From positions 1 to 5,375 of the forward strand of contig PLKU01000230.1 in the NCBI GenBank assembly GCA_003140705.1: a stretch of DNA of 5,375 nucleotides. The letters are read 5' to 3'. The position numbers were made by a program, and so were the translations under genes. Below are positions 5,076 through 5,375 of this stretch, one piece after another (positions within the stretch are counted from its first letter, which is position 1; each line of letters begins with the position of its first letter). This DNA is from Acidobacteriaceae bacterium (GTDB lineage: Bacteria; Acidobacteriota; Terriglobia; Terriglobales; Acidobacteriaceae). Below the pieces are notes generated by a model. It was not told the DNA's origin and did no database searches. It saw only the letters and a list, made by a program, of their open reading frames with translations.

Positions 5076-5375
5076 TCAAGCTTTGGCCAGGACCCCGCCG
5101 GAGACCTTTTCGTTGAGGATTTCGCGGGCGTTGGCGAGGAACTCTGCCAACGGGAGTTTGCCGGAGTCGACATCGGCGAGGATGGCGCGCTGGGCGGCGT
5201 ACTCGTTGTTGACGACGCCGGCCTTGGACTGCAGGAGACGCCAGGCTTTGCGGCGTTCTACGCAGAACATGACCAGTTGACGGCTGAGGGCGCGGTACTC
5301 GACCTTACCGTCTTCTTCCCAGGTGATGTACACGCCGAAGTCGGGGATGAAGGCGCGGTGGCCGGGGATCAGATA
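5076..5375 (-). CDS. Hypothetical protein, C-terminal part (partial)
   Basis: An open frame enters from the right edge and ends at TGA (5078-5076), giving 99 visible residues. A GTG at 5333 could serve as a start, but the frame stays open for 14 more codons to the edge (YLIPGHRAFIPDFG before the GTG-coded V). The gene is therefore probably longer and truncated by the window. The first 30 residues look like short beta strands (GVYITWEEDGKVEYRAL). The remainder, from SRQLVMFCVERRKAWRLL to ANAREILNEKV, looks alpha-helical with a basic, aromatic stretch. I see no signal peptide, membrane segment or recognised catalytic motif in the visible part, and I do not recognise the family. The strong G/C third-position preference supports real coding. 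It is convergent with the 708-residue lipoprotein gene, and its 3' end is separated from it by hairpin repeats. Confidence 0.65.
   Translation of the reverse strand, partial: YLIPGHRAFIPDFGVYITWEEDGKVEYRALSRQLVMFCVERRKAWRLLQSKAGVVNNEYAAQRAILADVDSGKLPLAEFLANAREILNEKVSGGVLAKA

Overview
The window looks like chromosomal DNA from an acidobacterium, most likely class Terriglobia (subdivision 1: the Granulicella, Terriglobus and Edaphobacter group). This rests on moderate-to-high GC coding sequence, an OmpA-like lipoprotein with Ig-like repeats, a large lipoprotein with tandem putative-Ig repeats, and intergenic palindromes of a kind I associate with that group. It is an inference without a database search. 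No rRNA, tRNA, CRISPR array or insertion sequence was seen.

Positions 1-728 hold toxin-antitoxin genes. A minus-strand gene cut by the left edge starts near 72 and resembles the N-terminus of an XRE-type antitoxin. It is divergent from a complete toxin-first module of the HI1419/HI1420 type (RelE/ParE-superfamily toxin at 119-427, helix-turn-helix antitoxin at 420-728, overlapping by 8 nt). The 46-bp divergent gap contains a perfect 16-bp palindrome, the best candidate for the autoregulatory operator.

Positions 729-1056 are non-coding, with two stem-loops. A 371-residue OmpA-like lipoprotein follows (1057-2172), ending in a textbook intrinsic terminator (2211-2243). Positions 2244-2793 are a gene-free mosaic of hairpin repeats and putative promoter elements. 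A 708-residue lipoprotein follows (2794-4920): signal peptide, three 96-residue putative-Ig repeats, an uncharacterised conserved module of about 275 residues, and a C-terminal Ig-like domain.

The last 455 bases hold a second copy of the twin-hairpin repeat, a further inverted repeat, and a convergent minus-strand gene of unknown function that runs off the right edge (5076-5375).

The two lipoproteins are probably exported to the periplasm or outer membrane and are transcribed separately. The most interesting signals are the twin-hairpin repeat, whose second stem differs at four positions between copies yet pairs perfectly in both; the uncharacterised module of the 708-residue protein; and an OmpA-like domain lacking its usual peptidoglycan-binding aspartate and carrying a His/Lys-rich insertion.
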